DNA of 53,624 nt from an uncultured Muribaculaceae bacterium (GTDB lineage Bacteria > Bacteroidota > Bacteroidia > Bacteroidales > Muribaculaceae). The translations under genes and the position numbers were made by a program. Below the pieces are notes generated by a model. That model saw only the letters and a program-made list of their open reading frames with translations, did not search any database and was not told where the DNA came from. How positions within the stretch are numbered: position 1 is the first letter of the stretch; each line of letters begins with the position of its first letter. The stretch covers positions 1 through 53,624 of the forward strand of contig CAJTOZ010000020.1 in assembly GCA_910578095.1 (NCBI GenBank), given 5' to 3'. Positions 34,881-43,744 of this stretch are shown piece by piece.

Positions 34881-35909
34881 ATGGCAGAAACAAAACCGGT
34901 AGTCATATTGGGCATCGAATCGTCGTGCGACGACACCTCCGCCGCTGTGATCCGCGACGGAATCCTGCTCAGCAACGTGATAGCATCGCAGAAAGTACAT
35001 GAAGAATACGGCGGCGTGGTGCCCGAACTGGCATCACGGGCCCATCAGCAGAACATAGTGCCGGTGGTCGACACCGCTCTCCGCCGTGCAGGCGTAGACA
35101 AGCACGACATCTCGGCAATAGCCTTCACCCGCGGTCCGGGCCTGCTCGGATCGCTGCTCGTGGGCACCAGTTTCGCCAAGGGGCTCTCTCTCGGCCTGCG
35201 TGTGCCCATGGTGGATGTGAACCATCTCCACGGCCATGTGCTCAGCCATTTCGTGCGCCGCGAGCCCGCCGATGAGGTGCCCGAATTTCCCTTCCTCTGC
35301 CTGTTGGTGTCGGGTGGAAATTCACAGTTGATACTCGTGCGCGGCTACAACGACATGGAAGTGCTCGGCCAGACCATCGACGATGCCGCCGGCGAGGCTT
35401 TCGACAAATGCGCCAAGGTGATGGGCCTCCCCTATCCGGGCGGACCGCACATCGACCGCCTTGCCGCCGAGGGCGATGCCAAACGATTCCACTTCGCAAA
35501 ACCACGGATACCGGGCCTCGACTACAGCTTCAGCGGTCTCAAGACATCGTTTCTATACACACTGCGCGATGCCGTGGCGCAGGATCCGGATTTCGTAGAA
35601 AAGAACATGGCCCATCTGGCAGCCTCGCTTCAGGCCACCATTATCGAAATTCTGCTCGATAAACTCGACAAAGCCGTGCGGCAGACAGGCGTGCGCACCG
35701 TTGCCATAGGCGGAGGTGTGTCGGCCAACAGCGGTGTGCGCGCGGCCGTGGCCGACTACTGCGCCCGCCATGGCCTGAAGGCATTCATCCCCGAGCGGGC
35801 ATTCACCACCGACAATGCCGCAATGGTGGCTATCGCCGGCTATTTCAAGTATCTCGACGGCGAATTCTGTTCCTACGATGCCGTGCCTTTTGCAAGAGTG
35901 ACAGTATGA
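34881..35909 (+). CDS. tsaD: tRNA N6-adenosine threonylcarbamoyltransferase TsaD
   Basis: TsaD places threonylcarbamoyl on A37 of tRNAs reading ANN codons, together with TsaB and TsaE. The start ILGIESSCDDTSAAVI is diagnostic; the metal ligands are H115 and H119 in NHLHGHVLSH, with further motifs LVSGGNSQLI, DDAAGEAFDK, DYSFSGLKTS, GGGVSANSGVR and TDNAAMVAIAG. The length of 342 residues is normal. It overlaps cinA by ATGA, an order that I also know from other Bacteroidales. Confidence 0.97.
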   Translation: MAETKPVVILGIESSCDDTSAAVIRDGILLSNVIASQKVHEEYGGVVPELASRAHQQNIVPVVDTALRRAGVDKHDISAIAFTRGPGLLGSLLVGTSFAKGLSLGLRVPMVDVNHLHGHVLSHFVRREPADEVPEFPFLCLLVSGGNSQLILVRGYNDMEVLGQTIDDAAGEAFDKCAKVMGLPYPGGPHIDRLAAEGDAKRFHFAKPRIPGLDYSFSGLKTSFLYTLRDAVAQDPDFVEKNMAHLAASLQATIIEILLDKLDKAVRQTGVRTVAIGGGVSANSGVRAAVADYCARHGLKAFIPERAFTTDNAAMVAIAGYFKYLDGEFCSYDAVPFARVTV

Positions 35910-37141
35910 GATTGCGCATCATCATCATCGGCGACGAGATACTCATAGGCCAGGTCACCGATACCAATTCAGGCGCCATAGCGCGCACATTCGGCCCTCT
36001 GGGCTGGGATATCGCCGGTGTGAACACCGTCCCCGACGACGGGCAGGCCATATGCACGGCAGTAGAGAGCGCCATGACGGATGCCGATCTGGTGGTGTGC
36101 ACCGGAGGCCTCGGCCCCACGAAGGACGACATCACCAAGCATGTGCTCGCCGACATATTCGGCGGCAGCATGGTGCGCGATACGGCCGTCACGGAAAATA
36201 TACGCCGTGTGTTCGAGCTCCGCGGCCTGCGCATGAACGAGCTCACGGCCATGCAAGCCGACGTGCCGTCGTCGTGCCGCGTGATACAGAACCGCCTCGG
36301 CACAGCGCCCATCATGTGGTTTCAGCGCGATGGGAAAGTACTGGTATCTATGCCCGGCGTGCCCTTCGAGACGGAAGGCATGCTGCCGGAGGTGGCCCGC
36401 GAAGTGGCCGCACATTTCGGCAGCGACACGGTGTTGCGCCACCGCTGCCTGATGGTGGGCGGCATCAGCGAGTCGGCGCTTGCGCAACGCCTTGAACCAT
36501 GGGAAAGCGCTCTGCCCGCACACATGCATCTGGCCTATCTGCCCACTCCCGGGCTCATACGCCTGCGTCTCGACGGACGTGGCAACGATGCCGCCGCTCT
36601 CGACGCCGGCATGGACAGGGAGTTAGCGGCCCTGAAAGCCCTCGTGGGCGACAATCTGCGCTATGACGGCGATGCCTCAGCGGCCGAGATCGTTCTCGCA
36701 GCGTGCCGCCGTAAAGGCTACACGCTCGGCACCGCCGAAAGCTGTACGGGAGGCACCATAGCCTCGCGCATCACCGCAGTGGCCGGTTGCTCGGATGTTT
36801 TTCTCGGCAGCGTGGTCAGCTACGCCAACGACGTGAAAACGGGCGTGCTGGGCGTGAGTGCCCGTGATATCGACACGCACGGTGCCGTAAGCCGGGAGGT
36901 GGTGACGCAGATGGCCGAGGGAGCACGACGCGCCCTCGGATGCGACTGCGCTGTGGCCACCAGCGGCGTGGCAGGCCCGGGCGGCGGCTCCGCCGACAAG
37001 CCCGTGGGCACTGTGTGGATAGCGGCATCCACTCCCGCCCGCACCGAGACACGGCTGCTTCATCTGCCCGGCAACCGCGCAAGAGTGATCGACCGCGCAG
37101 CCACAGAGGTCCTGCTGCTGCTCGCAGGAGAATTGGATTAG
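35906..37141 (+). CDS. cinA: CinA: competence/damage-inducible protein with nicotinamide-nucleotide amidase domain
   Basis: A two-domain protein. The N-terminal MoCF-like domain (residues 1-170) starts IIIIGDEILIGQVTDTNSG and carries VVCTGGLGPTKDDITK and MPGVPFE, linked to ADP-ribose or NAD breakdown products. The C-terminal PncC domain (about 255-411) has ESCTGGTIASRITAVAGCSD, FLGSVVSYANDVKTG and TSGVAGPGGGSADKPVG, which deamidates nicotinamide mononucleotide for NAD recycling. Length 411 is usual. Its stop overlaps the convergent acetyltransferase gene by four bases. Confidence 0.94.
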   Translation: MRLRIIIIGDEILIGQVTDTNSGAIARTFGPLGWDIAGVNTVPDDGQAICTAVESAMTDADLVVCTGGLGPTKDDITKHVLADIFGGSMVRDTAVTENIRRVFELRGLRMNELTAMQADVPSSCRVIQNRLGTAPIMWFQRDGKVLVSMPGVPFETEGMLPEVAREVAAHFGSDTVLRHRCLMVGGISESALAQRLEPWESALPAHMHLAYLPTPGLIRLRLDGRGNDAAALDAGMDRELAALKALVGDNLRYDGDASAAEIVLAACRRKGYTLGTAESCTGGTIASRITAVAGCSDVFLGSVVSYANDVKTGVLGVSARDIDTHGAVSREVVTQMAEGARRALGCDCAVATSGVAGPGGGSADKPVGTVWIAASTPARTETRLLHLPGNRARVIDRAATEVLLLLAGELD

Positions 37142-37737
37142 AGCACCACGTCCACGCGGTCGGCCGCGGTGATGGCACGGAGCGGCCGGCAGGGATTGCC
37201 CACCGCCAGCATGCCGGCCGGGATGGATTTCACCACCACACTGCCTGCGCCTATCACAGCCCCATCGCCTATCTCCACACCGGGCAGCACCACAACATTG
37301 GCCGCAATCCACACATTATTGCCTATAGTAATGGGCCTGGCCGTCATGATGCCATCGGCTCGCTGCCCGGCATCAAGGGCGTGTGTGATGGTGACAAGCG
37401 AGCAATTAGGACCTATCATCACATTATCGCCTATGACCACAGGGGCCTCGTCGAGAATCGAGAGATTGTAGTTGCCGATGAAATTATCGCCCAGATGGAT
37501 ATTATAGCCGTAGTCGCAACGGAAAGGGCTGTTGACCACACAAGAGCTGCCCACTGACCCGAGCAGGGTGCGCAGCAGCCGCTCGCGGTCGGCGCTGCGC
37601 GACGGTGCCATGGCATTGAGCTCAAAACATGCATCGGCGCTTTTTTGCAGCACAGCGGAGATCTCCGGCGAGTCTTTGGCCCCGGCATGCACCCATTGAC
37701 CAGTGCCGAGGGTTGTGAGCAAAGTATTGATATCCAT
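37138..37737 (-). CDS. Sugar O-acetyltransferase (maltose/galactoside acetyltransferase family)
   Basis: A left-handed beta-helix enzyme that moves acetyl from acetyl-CoA to a sugar hydroxyl, probably as a trimer. After an N-terminal helical Mac domain with LNAMAPSRSADRERLLRTLL, the hexapeptide repeats run from about residue 65 to 190: CDYGYNIHLGDNFIGNYN, IGDNVMIGPNCSLVTITHAL with the catalytic His in THAL, then ITIGNNVWIAANVVVLPGV, IGDGAVIGAGSVVVKSIPAG and the closing VGNPCRPLR. The start is the ATG at 37737 (MDINTLL); another ATG two codons upstream is equally possible. It follows galK and probably belongs to the same sugar-related unit. Confidence 0.88.
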   Translation of the reverse strand: MDINTLLTTLGTGQWVHAGAKDSPEISAVLQKSADACFELNAMAPSRSADRERLLRTLLGSVGSSCVVNSPFRCDYGYNIHLGDNFIGNYNLSILDEAPVVIGDNVMIGPNCSLVTITHALDAGQRADGIMTARPITIGNNVWIAANVVVLPGVEIGDGAVIGAGSVVVKSIPAGMLAVGNPCRPLRAITAADRVDVVL

Positions 37738-37829
37738 AAACAAGAGATGTTGAATAGAAGTGTAGAAAACATAGGACTGCGCCGCACAATCCGTGGTGGC
37801 GCAGTCCCATGCAATTAAATAGTACCGGA

Positions 37830-38969
37830 TCAGAGGGCGCGGGCGCCGTCGCTGATCACCACATCGTAGATCTTGGGCTCATGGCCGTAGCGCTCGGCAA
37901 AGCGGGCCACGGCAGTCTGCACGAAGCTGTCGCGCAGCTCATCCTTGACGAGATTGATGGTGCAGCCACCAAAACCGCCGCCCATGATGCGCGAGCCTGT
38001 GACGCCGCATTCGCGGGCCACATCGTTGAGGAAGTCAAGTTCCTCGCAGCTCACTTCATAGTCTTTGCTGAGGCCGTCGTGCGTCTCGTACATCTTGCGG
38101 CCCACGGTTTCGTAGTCGCCTGCCACGAGGGCATCGCACACCGCCAGCACGCGATCCTTCTCCTCAAGCACAAACTTGGCGCGGAGATAGTCCTCGGCCG
38201 TGATTTCGCCTTTTACTGCCTCGAGCTCCTCGCGGGTGGCATCGCGCAGCGTCTCGTGGCCGAGTTTGGCAGCCACACGCTCGCAGGAAGCGCGACGCTT
38301 GTTGTAGGGAGAGTCGGCGAGTTCGTGTTTCACGCGCGAATCCACCAGCACAAGGCTGTATCCTTCGGGATCGAAAGGAAAATACTCGTGCTCGAGCGAG
38401 CGGCAGTCGAGGCGCATCAGATTGCCCTTCTTGCCGAACACGCTTGCAAACTGGTCCATTATGCCGCAGTTCACACCGCAGTAGTTGTGTTCGGTGCTCT
38501 GTCCTATCTTGGCAAGCTCGAACTTGTCGATGGTGTTGTCGTTGAACAGGTCGTTGAGAGCGAAAGCAAAGCACGACTCAAGCGCTGCCGACGAGCTGAG
38601 GCCCGCGCCGTTGGGCACATTGCCTGCGAAGGCCGCGTCGAAACCGTGCACCTTGCCGCCGCGCTTCTGTATCTCGCGGCACACGCCGAACACGTAACGT
38701 GCCCACGAGGGCTGCGGAGCGTCTTCCTCGCGGAGACCGAACTCGCAGAACGCGTTGTCGAAATCCACGCTCACGAGGCGCACCTTGTCGGTGCCGTTGG
38801 GTTTGATCTCGGCAAGGATCACCTTGTCGATAGCGCCGGGAAACACAAATCCGCCATTATAATCGGTGTGCTCGCCGATGAGGTTGATGCGTCCGGCCGA
38901 AGCATAGAACTTGCCGTCGGTGCCGAAACGGGCCTCAAAGGCGCTGTGTACTTTTTCTTTTAATTCCAT
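37830..38969 (-). CDS. galK: Galactokinase
   Basis: GalK phosphorylates alpha-D-galactose at C1, the entry to the Leloir pathway. The galactose-binding signature GRINLIGEHTDYN is at residues 26-38, the GHMP ATP loop VPNGAGLSSSAALE at about 118-131, and the third motif GSRIMGGGFGGC near 335. GAIDKVILAEIKPNG is also typical. The length of 379 residues is standard. It lies 35 bases downstream of the GH97 gene in the same direction; galT and a galactose transporter are not in the window. Confidence 0.95.
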   Translation of the reverse strand: MELKEKVHSAFEARFGTDGKFYASAGRINLIGEHTDYNGGFVFPGAIDKVILAEIKPNGTDKVRLVSVDFDNAFCEFGLREEDAPQPSWARYVFGVCREIQKRGGKVHGFDAAFAGNVPNGAGLSSSAALESCFAFALNDLFNDNTIDKFELAKIGQSTEHNYCGVNCGIMDQFASVFGKKGNLMRLDCRSLEHEYFPFDPEGYSLVLVDSRVKHELADSPYNKRRASCERVAAKLGHETLRDATREELEAVKGEITAEDYLRAKFVLEEKDRVLAVCDALVAGDYETVGRKMYETHDGLSKDYEVSCEELDFLNDVARECGVTGSRIMGGGFGGCTINLVKDELRDSFVQTAVARFAERYGHEPKIYDVVISDGARAL

Positions 38970-39004
38970 GGTTTTATTGGGTAGTTAACTGTTAGGTTTT
39001 CGAT

Positions 39005-41110
39005 TCACAGGGGTTTCACCGACACTGCGAAGCCGCCGCCCACTGCCATCGGCACGCTGAGCGTGCTGTCGGCCGTGACGCGCTCGGTGTAGATGCGGTA
39101 GGCTTCGGGGTTGGTGTGCGCATTGGCGTCAGGAGCGTCGGCATATACTGTGGCCTCATACTCGCGGCCGGGTGTCAGGAAATCCAGGTTCACCACAGCG
39201 GTGCGGGCAGTCTCGGAGTTCACGCCGCCTATGTACCAGTCGTCGCCGCCTTTGGCACGTCGCGCAGCTATGATGAACTGGCCGGGCTCTGCAGCGATGT
39301 ACCGGCTCTCGCTCCAGTCGGCAGGCACATCCTTGATGAACTGGAAGGCATCGGCTTTCTCCGCGTAGTGTTCGGGCAGGTCGGCAGCCATCTGCAGGGG
39401 CGAGTACATGGTCACATACAGCGCGAGCTGATTGGCGATGGTGGCGCGTTTATGCTCCTTATTGCCGGGCGCGAAGCTGCCGAGATTCATGCGGAATATA
39501 CCCGGCGTGAAGTCCATCGGGCCTCCCTTGAGGCGCGTGAAAGGCAGTATGGTGACGTGCTGCGTGCTCATATTCTGATACTCTGTGCCCATGGCGCTTT
39601 CGTTGCCCACCATGTTGGGATAGGTGCGCGCCAGGCCGGTGGGACGCACAGCCTCGTGGCCGTTGACCATGATGTGGTGGTCGGCTGCGCGCTTCACGGC
39701 ATCAAGGTAGTGGCGCACCATGCGCTGGCTGTAGTGGGTGTCGCCCTTGGGAAGGATATTGCCCACATAGCCGCTTTTCACAGCGTCGTAGCCGTACTGG
39801 TTCATCAGTGCATAGGCTGTGTCCATGTGTGCCTCGTAGTTGGCCGGCGAGCCGCTGGTCTCGTGGTGCATCATCAGCTTGATGCCGCGGCTGTGGGCGT
39901 AGTCGTTGAGGGCTTTGAGGTCGAAGTCGGGATATGGTGTCACGAAGTCAAACACATATTCTTTTTCCTTGCCGAACCAGTCTTCCCAGCCCACGTTCCA
40001 TCCTTCGATGAGCAGCTGGTCGAAGCCATTGTCGGCAGCGAAATCGATGTAGCGGCGCACGTTGGCGTTATTGGCTCCGTGCTTGCCGTGGGGGCGTGCC
40101 TTGGAGTAGTCGAACGTGGCGAGATCGAAATTCTCGGCATTGGTGTAGCTCCACTGGCTCTTGCCTGTGATCATCTCCCACCACACGCCCATATATTTTG
40201 TGGGATGGATCCAGCTCACATCGTCGAGGGCGCAAGGCTCGTTGAGGTTGTAGATGATATCAGTGGCCAGTATATCAGTGGCGGAACCTACCATCACCAC
40301 GCGCCAGGGAGTGGCGAATGGCAGCGTCACTACAGCCTTGGCCTCGGGAATGCCGGGTGTGAGGTGGGAGGTGAACACCATGGTGGTGTCGTTGAGGTCG
40401 AGATGCATGGCCGGATAGTCGATGAGAGCGGCCTCGTGGATGTTGAGGTACAGGCCTGAATCGTTGCGCAGCAGCAGCGATGTCTGCACTCCCGTGGGAG
40501 AGAAACCGGTCTGCGACACATTTCCGGGCTGGTCGTTGCGGTTTTTGGCGCGTATCTCGCTCAGGCGCGACTGTGTGTATTCATATTCCTGGGTGTCATA
40601 ATCGCCCGGTATCCACCAGGCAGTCATGTCGCCGGCCATGGCGAACTGCGACAATTCCTCGGCTATTGCGAGGGAATCCACCCCGGGCTGCTCGGGGAAT
40701 ACATACCGGAAAGCGGCACCATCGTCGTAGACGCGGAACTCCACGTTCATCTTCATGCCCGTCGTTTTCTGCGTGAGGCTGACGGTCATGGAATTATACA
40801 CATCGGCTATACTGTCGTTCTCGCCCCACACCGGAGCCCATTTGCCGCTGTAGCTGCCATGCTCCACGGCATCCACACGGAATCCGTCCACAAGGTCGGA
40901 ATGGCCCAGCAACTTGAAGCCGAGCGAAGAGGGGCGCACTATTGTGTCGCCGTTATATACTACGGAATAAAGCGCTGTGCCTCCCTCGCCGGTGGCGAAG
41001 CCGAGACACAAGGCGCCATCGGGCGACGCCACATGGGCATCGGGCACCGAGGTGCAGGCCGCCAGCGCGAGTGCCGGCAGCATAAATTTTACAATTGAAG
41101 TATGACGCAT
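39005..41110 (-). CDS. GH97 alpha-glucosidase, SusB-type inverting enzyme
   Basis: A secreted or periplasmic glycosidase releasing glucose from alpha-glucans. The N-terminus is a probable lipoprotein signal (FMLPALALAAC, Cys19). A beta-sandwich (about 30-290) leads to the TIM barrel (about 295-580) and a C-terminal beta domain. Compared with SusB of Bacteroides thetaiotaomicron as I remember it, the calcium and catalytic acids are kept at a constant offset of 22: E369 (LLIEGW), E417 (MMHHETSGS), E486 (VNGHEAVRP) and E510 (MGTEY). The segment DAVKSGYVGN, without an Asp nucleophile, also indicates an inverting alpha-glucosidase and not a retaining alpha-galactosidase, despite the neighbouring galK. 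No SusC/SusD pair or sulfatase is present here. Confidence 0.92.
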   Translation of the reverse strand: MRHTSIVKFMLPALALAACTSVPDAHVASPDGALCLGFATGEGGTALYSVVYNGDTIVRPSSLGFKLLGHSDLVDGFRVDAVEHGSYSGKWAPVWGENDSIADVYNSMTVSLTQKTTGMKMNVEFRVYDDGAAFRYVFPEQPGVDSLAIAEELSQFAMAGDMTAWWIPGDYDTQEYEYTQSRLSEIRAKNRNDQPGNVSQTGFSPTGVQTSLLLRNDSGLYLNIHEAALIDYPAMHLDLNDTTMVFTSHLTPGIPEAKAVVTLPFATPWRVVMVGSATDILATDIIYNLNEPCALDDVSWIHPTKYMGVWWEMITGKSQWSYTNAENFDLATFDYSKARPHGKHGANNANVRRYIDFAADNGFDQLLIEGWNVGWEDWFGKEKEYVFDFVTPYPDFDLKALNDYAHSRGIKLMMHHETSGSPANYEAHMDTAYALMNQYGYDAVKSGYVGNILPKGDTHYSQRMVRHYLDAVKRAADHHIMVNGHEAVRPTGLARTYPNMVGNESAMGTEYQNMSTQHVTILPFTRLKGGPMDFTPGIFRMNLGSFAPGNKEHKRATIANQLALYVTMYSPLQMAADLPEHYAEKADAFQFIKDVPADWSESRYIAAEPGQFIIAARRAKGGDDWYIGGVNSETARTAVVNLDFLTPGREYEATVYADAPDANAHTNPEAYRIYTERVTADSTLSVPMAVGGGFAVSVKPL

Positions 41111-41234
41111 AATCTTTACTATTTATATTGGTATTCAGAAATCAAGGTTGAAACAATATGCAAATATAGCACATTATCTTCATTCGCACGCGCCGTTGTG
41201 TGTTTTTTCATCATAAATTTCGTATCTTCGCGCT

Positions 41235-41462
41235 ATGGAACAGGAACTGGTACTGCTCGACGAGGCCATAGCCAGAAAGCCATCGGGCGATCTATATCTG
41301 GAGCGCGGACGCCTGCTGTGGCGCCTGCAGCGCTACGGCGCGGCTATAGCCGACTACGAAAAAGCCGTGGCCCTGGATGGCCCCGGCTCTCCCGCCGCCG
41401 CTGCGTTGCAGCTCGCGCGCGAGGTGATGGCGTTCTACCATCGCGACCTGTACAATCCCTAA
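41235..41462 (+). CDS. Small TPR-like protein
   Basis: A 75-residue soluble protein formed by about two tetratricopeptide-like helical pairs: DEAIARKPSGDLYLERGRLL, then LQRYGAAIADYEKAVALDG with the TPR pattern (G/A at position 8, Y-x-x-A), and AREVMAFYHRDLYNP at the end. The end is one I know from short Bacteroidales TPR proteins. The function is unknown. TATCTTCG at 41222-41229 is a weak -7 candidate directly upstream. Its stop overlaps the stop of the convergent ion channel gene by four bases. Confidence 0.75.
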   Translation: MEQELVLLDEAIARKPSGDLYLERGRLLWRLQRYGAAIADYEKAVALDGPGSPAAAALQLAREVMAFYHRDLYNP

Positions 41463-42202
41463 CCCTTGTTTGCTCCGGGATCGTCGGAATCGTCGTGGCT
41501 GGCGCTGTGGTATTTGGTGATGATGCTGGTGATATACACCGTGAAGATAGGAAACATCATCATGCCCAGAGCGGCCACAAGCACCGACAACACACGCCCT
41601 ACGGGGGTGACGGCCACGATGTTGGAACCCACGGTGGTGCAATCCATGAGCGCCCACCACAAGGCGTCGTCGTAGTTGACCACGAGGCTGTTGGGCCCAT
41701 GCTCAAACACATAGAATATCAGGCTTGAAAAGTAGATGCCGGAGACGAGCGTGGCCAGGTACGTCACAAACAGACTGGTGGCACGGCTGCTGGTGAACCA
41801 TCCCACCACAAGAGCCAGCGCGTAGCCGCCGCGCACGAAAGGAACGAAGCGCAGGATGTAGGCCGCGGTGGGGGTGATGGCGACATCGAAATACTTCAGG
41901 ATGGCCAGATACGGCACGGAGATCAGAAAAAACACGATGTTGCGCAGGAAAAATGTGCCTTTGTTCCGCGCCACGGCCATCTCGAAGAAGAAATCGACAA
42001 GGAATATGATACAGATCCAAAACTCGAATTTCACGAATTCGGGCTCGCTGTTGTACTGTATATTCTTGAACGTATCCACCGAGATGGTGACAATCAGGAG
42101 CACCGACAGCACCAGCACGATTATGTGCAGGAAATTCAGCACGTTCTGCGTGGTGAAGGCCAACGTCTGCTGAGGATTGGAGGTTGGAGAGTTGTTTGCC
42201 AT
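41459..42202 (-). CDS. Voltage-gated-like potassium/ion channel protein
   Basis: A membrane protein with about four N-terminal segments (from VLNFLHIIVLVLSVLLIVTI on), then the two-helix pore module in the last 110 residues: FVTYLATLVSGIYFSSLIFY, the pore helix YDDALWWALMDCTTVGSNIV, and VLVAALGMMMFPIFTVYITS. The selectivity filter reads TTVGSNI where potassium channels have TVGYGD, so ion preference may be altered. A strongly charged tail (SASHDDSDDPGANKG) ends the chain. The length of 247 residues is close to Kv-like prokaryotic channels, but the S4 charges are sparse. Ion-transporter family is secure; potassium selectivity is not. Confidence 0.83.
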   Translation of the reverse strand: MANNSPTSNPQQTLAFTTQNVLNFLHIIVLVLSVLLIVTISVDTFKNIQYNSEPEFVKFEFWICIIFLVDFFFEMAVARNKGTFFLRNIVFFLISVPYLAILKYFDVAITPTAAYILRFVPFVRGGYALALVVGWFTSSRATSLFVTYLATLVSGIYFSSLIFYVFEHGPNSLVVNYDDALWWALMDCTTVGSNIVAVTPVGRVLSVLVAALGMMMFPIFTVYITSIITKYHSASHDDSDDPGANKG

Positions 42203-42215
42203 GATACTTTATATT

Positions 42216-42938
42216 TTAATATCCTAATATATCGTGTAGAACGGAGCTGCCGAGCACATCGGCGCACGGTCCGTCGGCCACAGCGCGCCCCTCGTCCACC
42301 ACTATGGCACGGTGGCAGATGCGACGTGCCATGTCGAGGTCGTGGGTGGCTATCAGGCAGGTGGCCTCCAGCGTGCCGAGCGTGCCGATGAGCGACCGGC
42401 GCGTAGGGCCGTCGAGGTTGGCCGTGGGCTCGTCGAGCACCAGGATGCGCGGTTGCATGGACAGCACGGTGGCGAGAGCGACGGCCCGTTTCTGGCCTCC
42501 GCTCAGCTGCATGGGAGAGCGGCGGCGCAGGCCGGTGGCTCCCACGGCACGCATGGCAGCGTCTATGCGGCGCTCCACCTCGTCCTGGTCCAGCCCCATG
42601 TTGAGCGGCCCGAAGGCCACATCTTCCTCCACTGTGGGCATGAAGAGCTGGTCGTCGGGGTTTTGAAACACCATGCCTACGCTGCGGCGCACTTCGGCGA
42701 GGGTCTTGCGCTCCACAGGCACGCCTGCGGCGAGCACTTCGCCGGCCGATGGCAGCAGGAGGCCATTGGTGTGCAGCAGCATCGTCGACTTGCCTGCACC
42801 GTTGGGCCCAAGGATGGCCACCTTCTCGCCGCGGTCCACCCTGAAACTGAGGCCTCGCAGAGCCTCGCCGCCGCCGGGATAGGTGTAGCGTACATCGCGG
42901 AATTCTATGTCGGGAGTATCTGTTGTCATATCGTTCAT
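42216..42938 (-). CDS. cbiO: ECF-type transporter ATP-binding protein (CbiO/NikO)
   Basis: The ATPase that powers the nickel/cobalt importer encoded just upstream. Walker A is GPNGAGKSTML, the Q-loop VFQNPDDQLFMPTVEEDVAFG is typical of ECF ATPases, the ABC signature is LSGGQKRAVALATVL, and Walker B LVLDEPTANLD. The length of 240 residues is normal. Its start overlaps the cbiQ stop by one base (TGATG); a second ATG three codons in would avoid the overlap. Confidence 0.92.
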   Translation of the reverse strand: MNDMTTDTPDIEFRDVRYTYPGGGEALRGLSFRVDRGEKVAILGPNGAGKSTMLLHTNGLLLPSAGEVLAAGVPVERKTLAEVRRSVGMVFQNPDDQLFMPTVEEDVAFGPLNMGLDQDEVERRIDAAMRAVGATGLRRRSPMQLSGGQKRAVALATVLSMQPRILVLDEPTANLDGPTRRSLIGTLGTLEATCLIATHDLDMARRICHRAIVVDEGRAVADGPCADVLGSSVLHDILGY

Positions 42939-43738
42939 CAGTTAAAAGGCACGCACACGCGGCCGAAGCGCAGCCACACCAGAAGCAACGTCCATGCCAG
43001 GGCCCACACCACCGCGCCGCGGCCGTGGGAGCCGTGGCGGTCGGCCGGCGTGTAGCGCGGCATTCCGCCGTCGAATCCCCGGGCGAGCATGGCACGGTGG
43101 ATGCGCTCGGCACGGTCGACCGATCGCAGGAACAGTTGGCCGGCCATGGCGCCCCACAGCGAGAGCGGATAGCTGCGGCGCCCGTAGCCTCTGGCCGCTC
43201 TGGCGCGCGACATGGTCTGCACCTCCTCGAGCAGAAGCCCCATGTAGCGGTACACGAGCAGCAGCTGGGTGGTAAGGAAAGCGGGTACGCCCAACGCACG
43301 CAGGCGCCGGCAGATGTCGGCAAAGCCGCAAGTGTCCATCAGCACCAGCACCGCCTGCACCGACAGCATGCCGCGGAGAAGGATCGACACGAAGCTCACC
43401 CAACCGCGGCTCACAGACACAGCACCCACCCTGAAGGCGGGAGCGGTGTCGACCATGGGGTTGAACATGCCCACGAAGGCCAGCAGCGGCAGCACATACA
43501 GAGAGCGCCGCAGCACCCGGCCGTAGCCTGTGCCCACCACCGACGACCACACTATGGGGTAGGCGGCGAACCACACCAGCCGCTGTACATCCTGCAGGGG
43601 CACCGACAGAAGCAGGCACAGATAGACGAGCGTCACGGCCATATTGGCCTGCGTGCAGCGCGCAAAGGCGGGGCATGTGTCGCCGCAGCCGCGTTCCATG
43701 GCGGCGAGAGTGGCCAGAGCTTTGTCTATCTTGCCCAT
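42938..43738 (-). CDS. cbiQ: ECF-type transporter transmembrane protein (CbiQ/NikQ)
   Basis: The coupling membrane subunit that links the ATPase to the metal-binding permease. Five or six hydrophobic segments are visible (VTLVYLCLLLSVPL, FAAYPIVWSSVVGTGYG, LYVLPLLAFVGMFNPMVDT). The family's two Ala-Arg-Gly-like coupling motifs appear as SRARAARGYGRR and HRAMLARGFDGG in the cytoplasmic arm. Length 266 is normal. It sits six bases after the permease gene. Confidence 0.9.
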   Translation of the reverse strand: MGKIDKALATLAAMERGCGDTCPAFARCTQANMAVTLVYLCLLLSVPLQDVQRLVWFAAYPIVWSSVVGTGYGRVLRRSLYVLPLLAFVGMFNPMVDTAPAFRVGAVSVSRGWVSFVSILLRGMLSVQAVLVLMDTCGFADICRRLRALGVPAFLTTQLLLVYRYMGLLLEEVQTMSRARAARGYGRRSYPLSLWGAMAGQLFLRSVDRAERIHRAMLARGFDGGMPRYTPADRHGSHGRGAVVWALAWTLLLVWLRFGRVCVPFN

Positions 43739-43744
43739 ATACCG

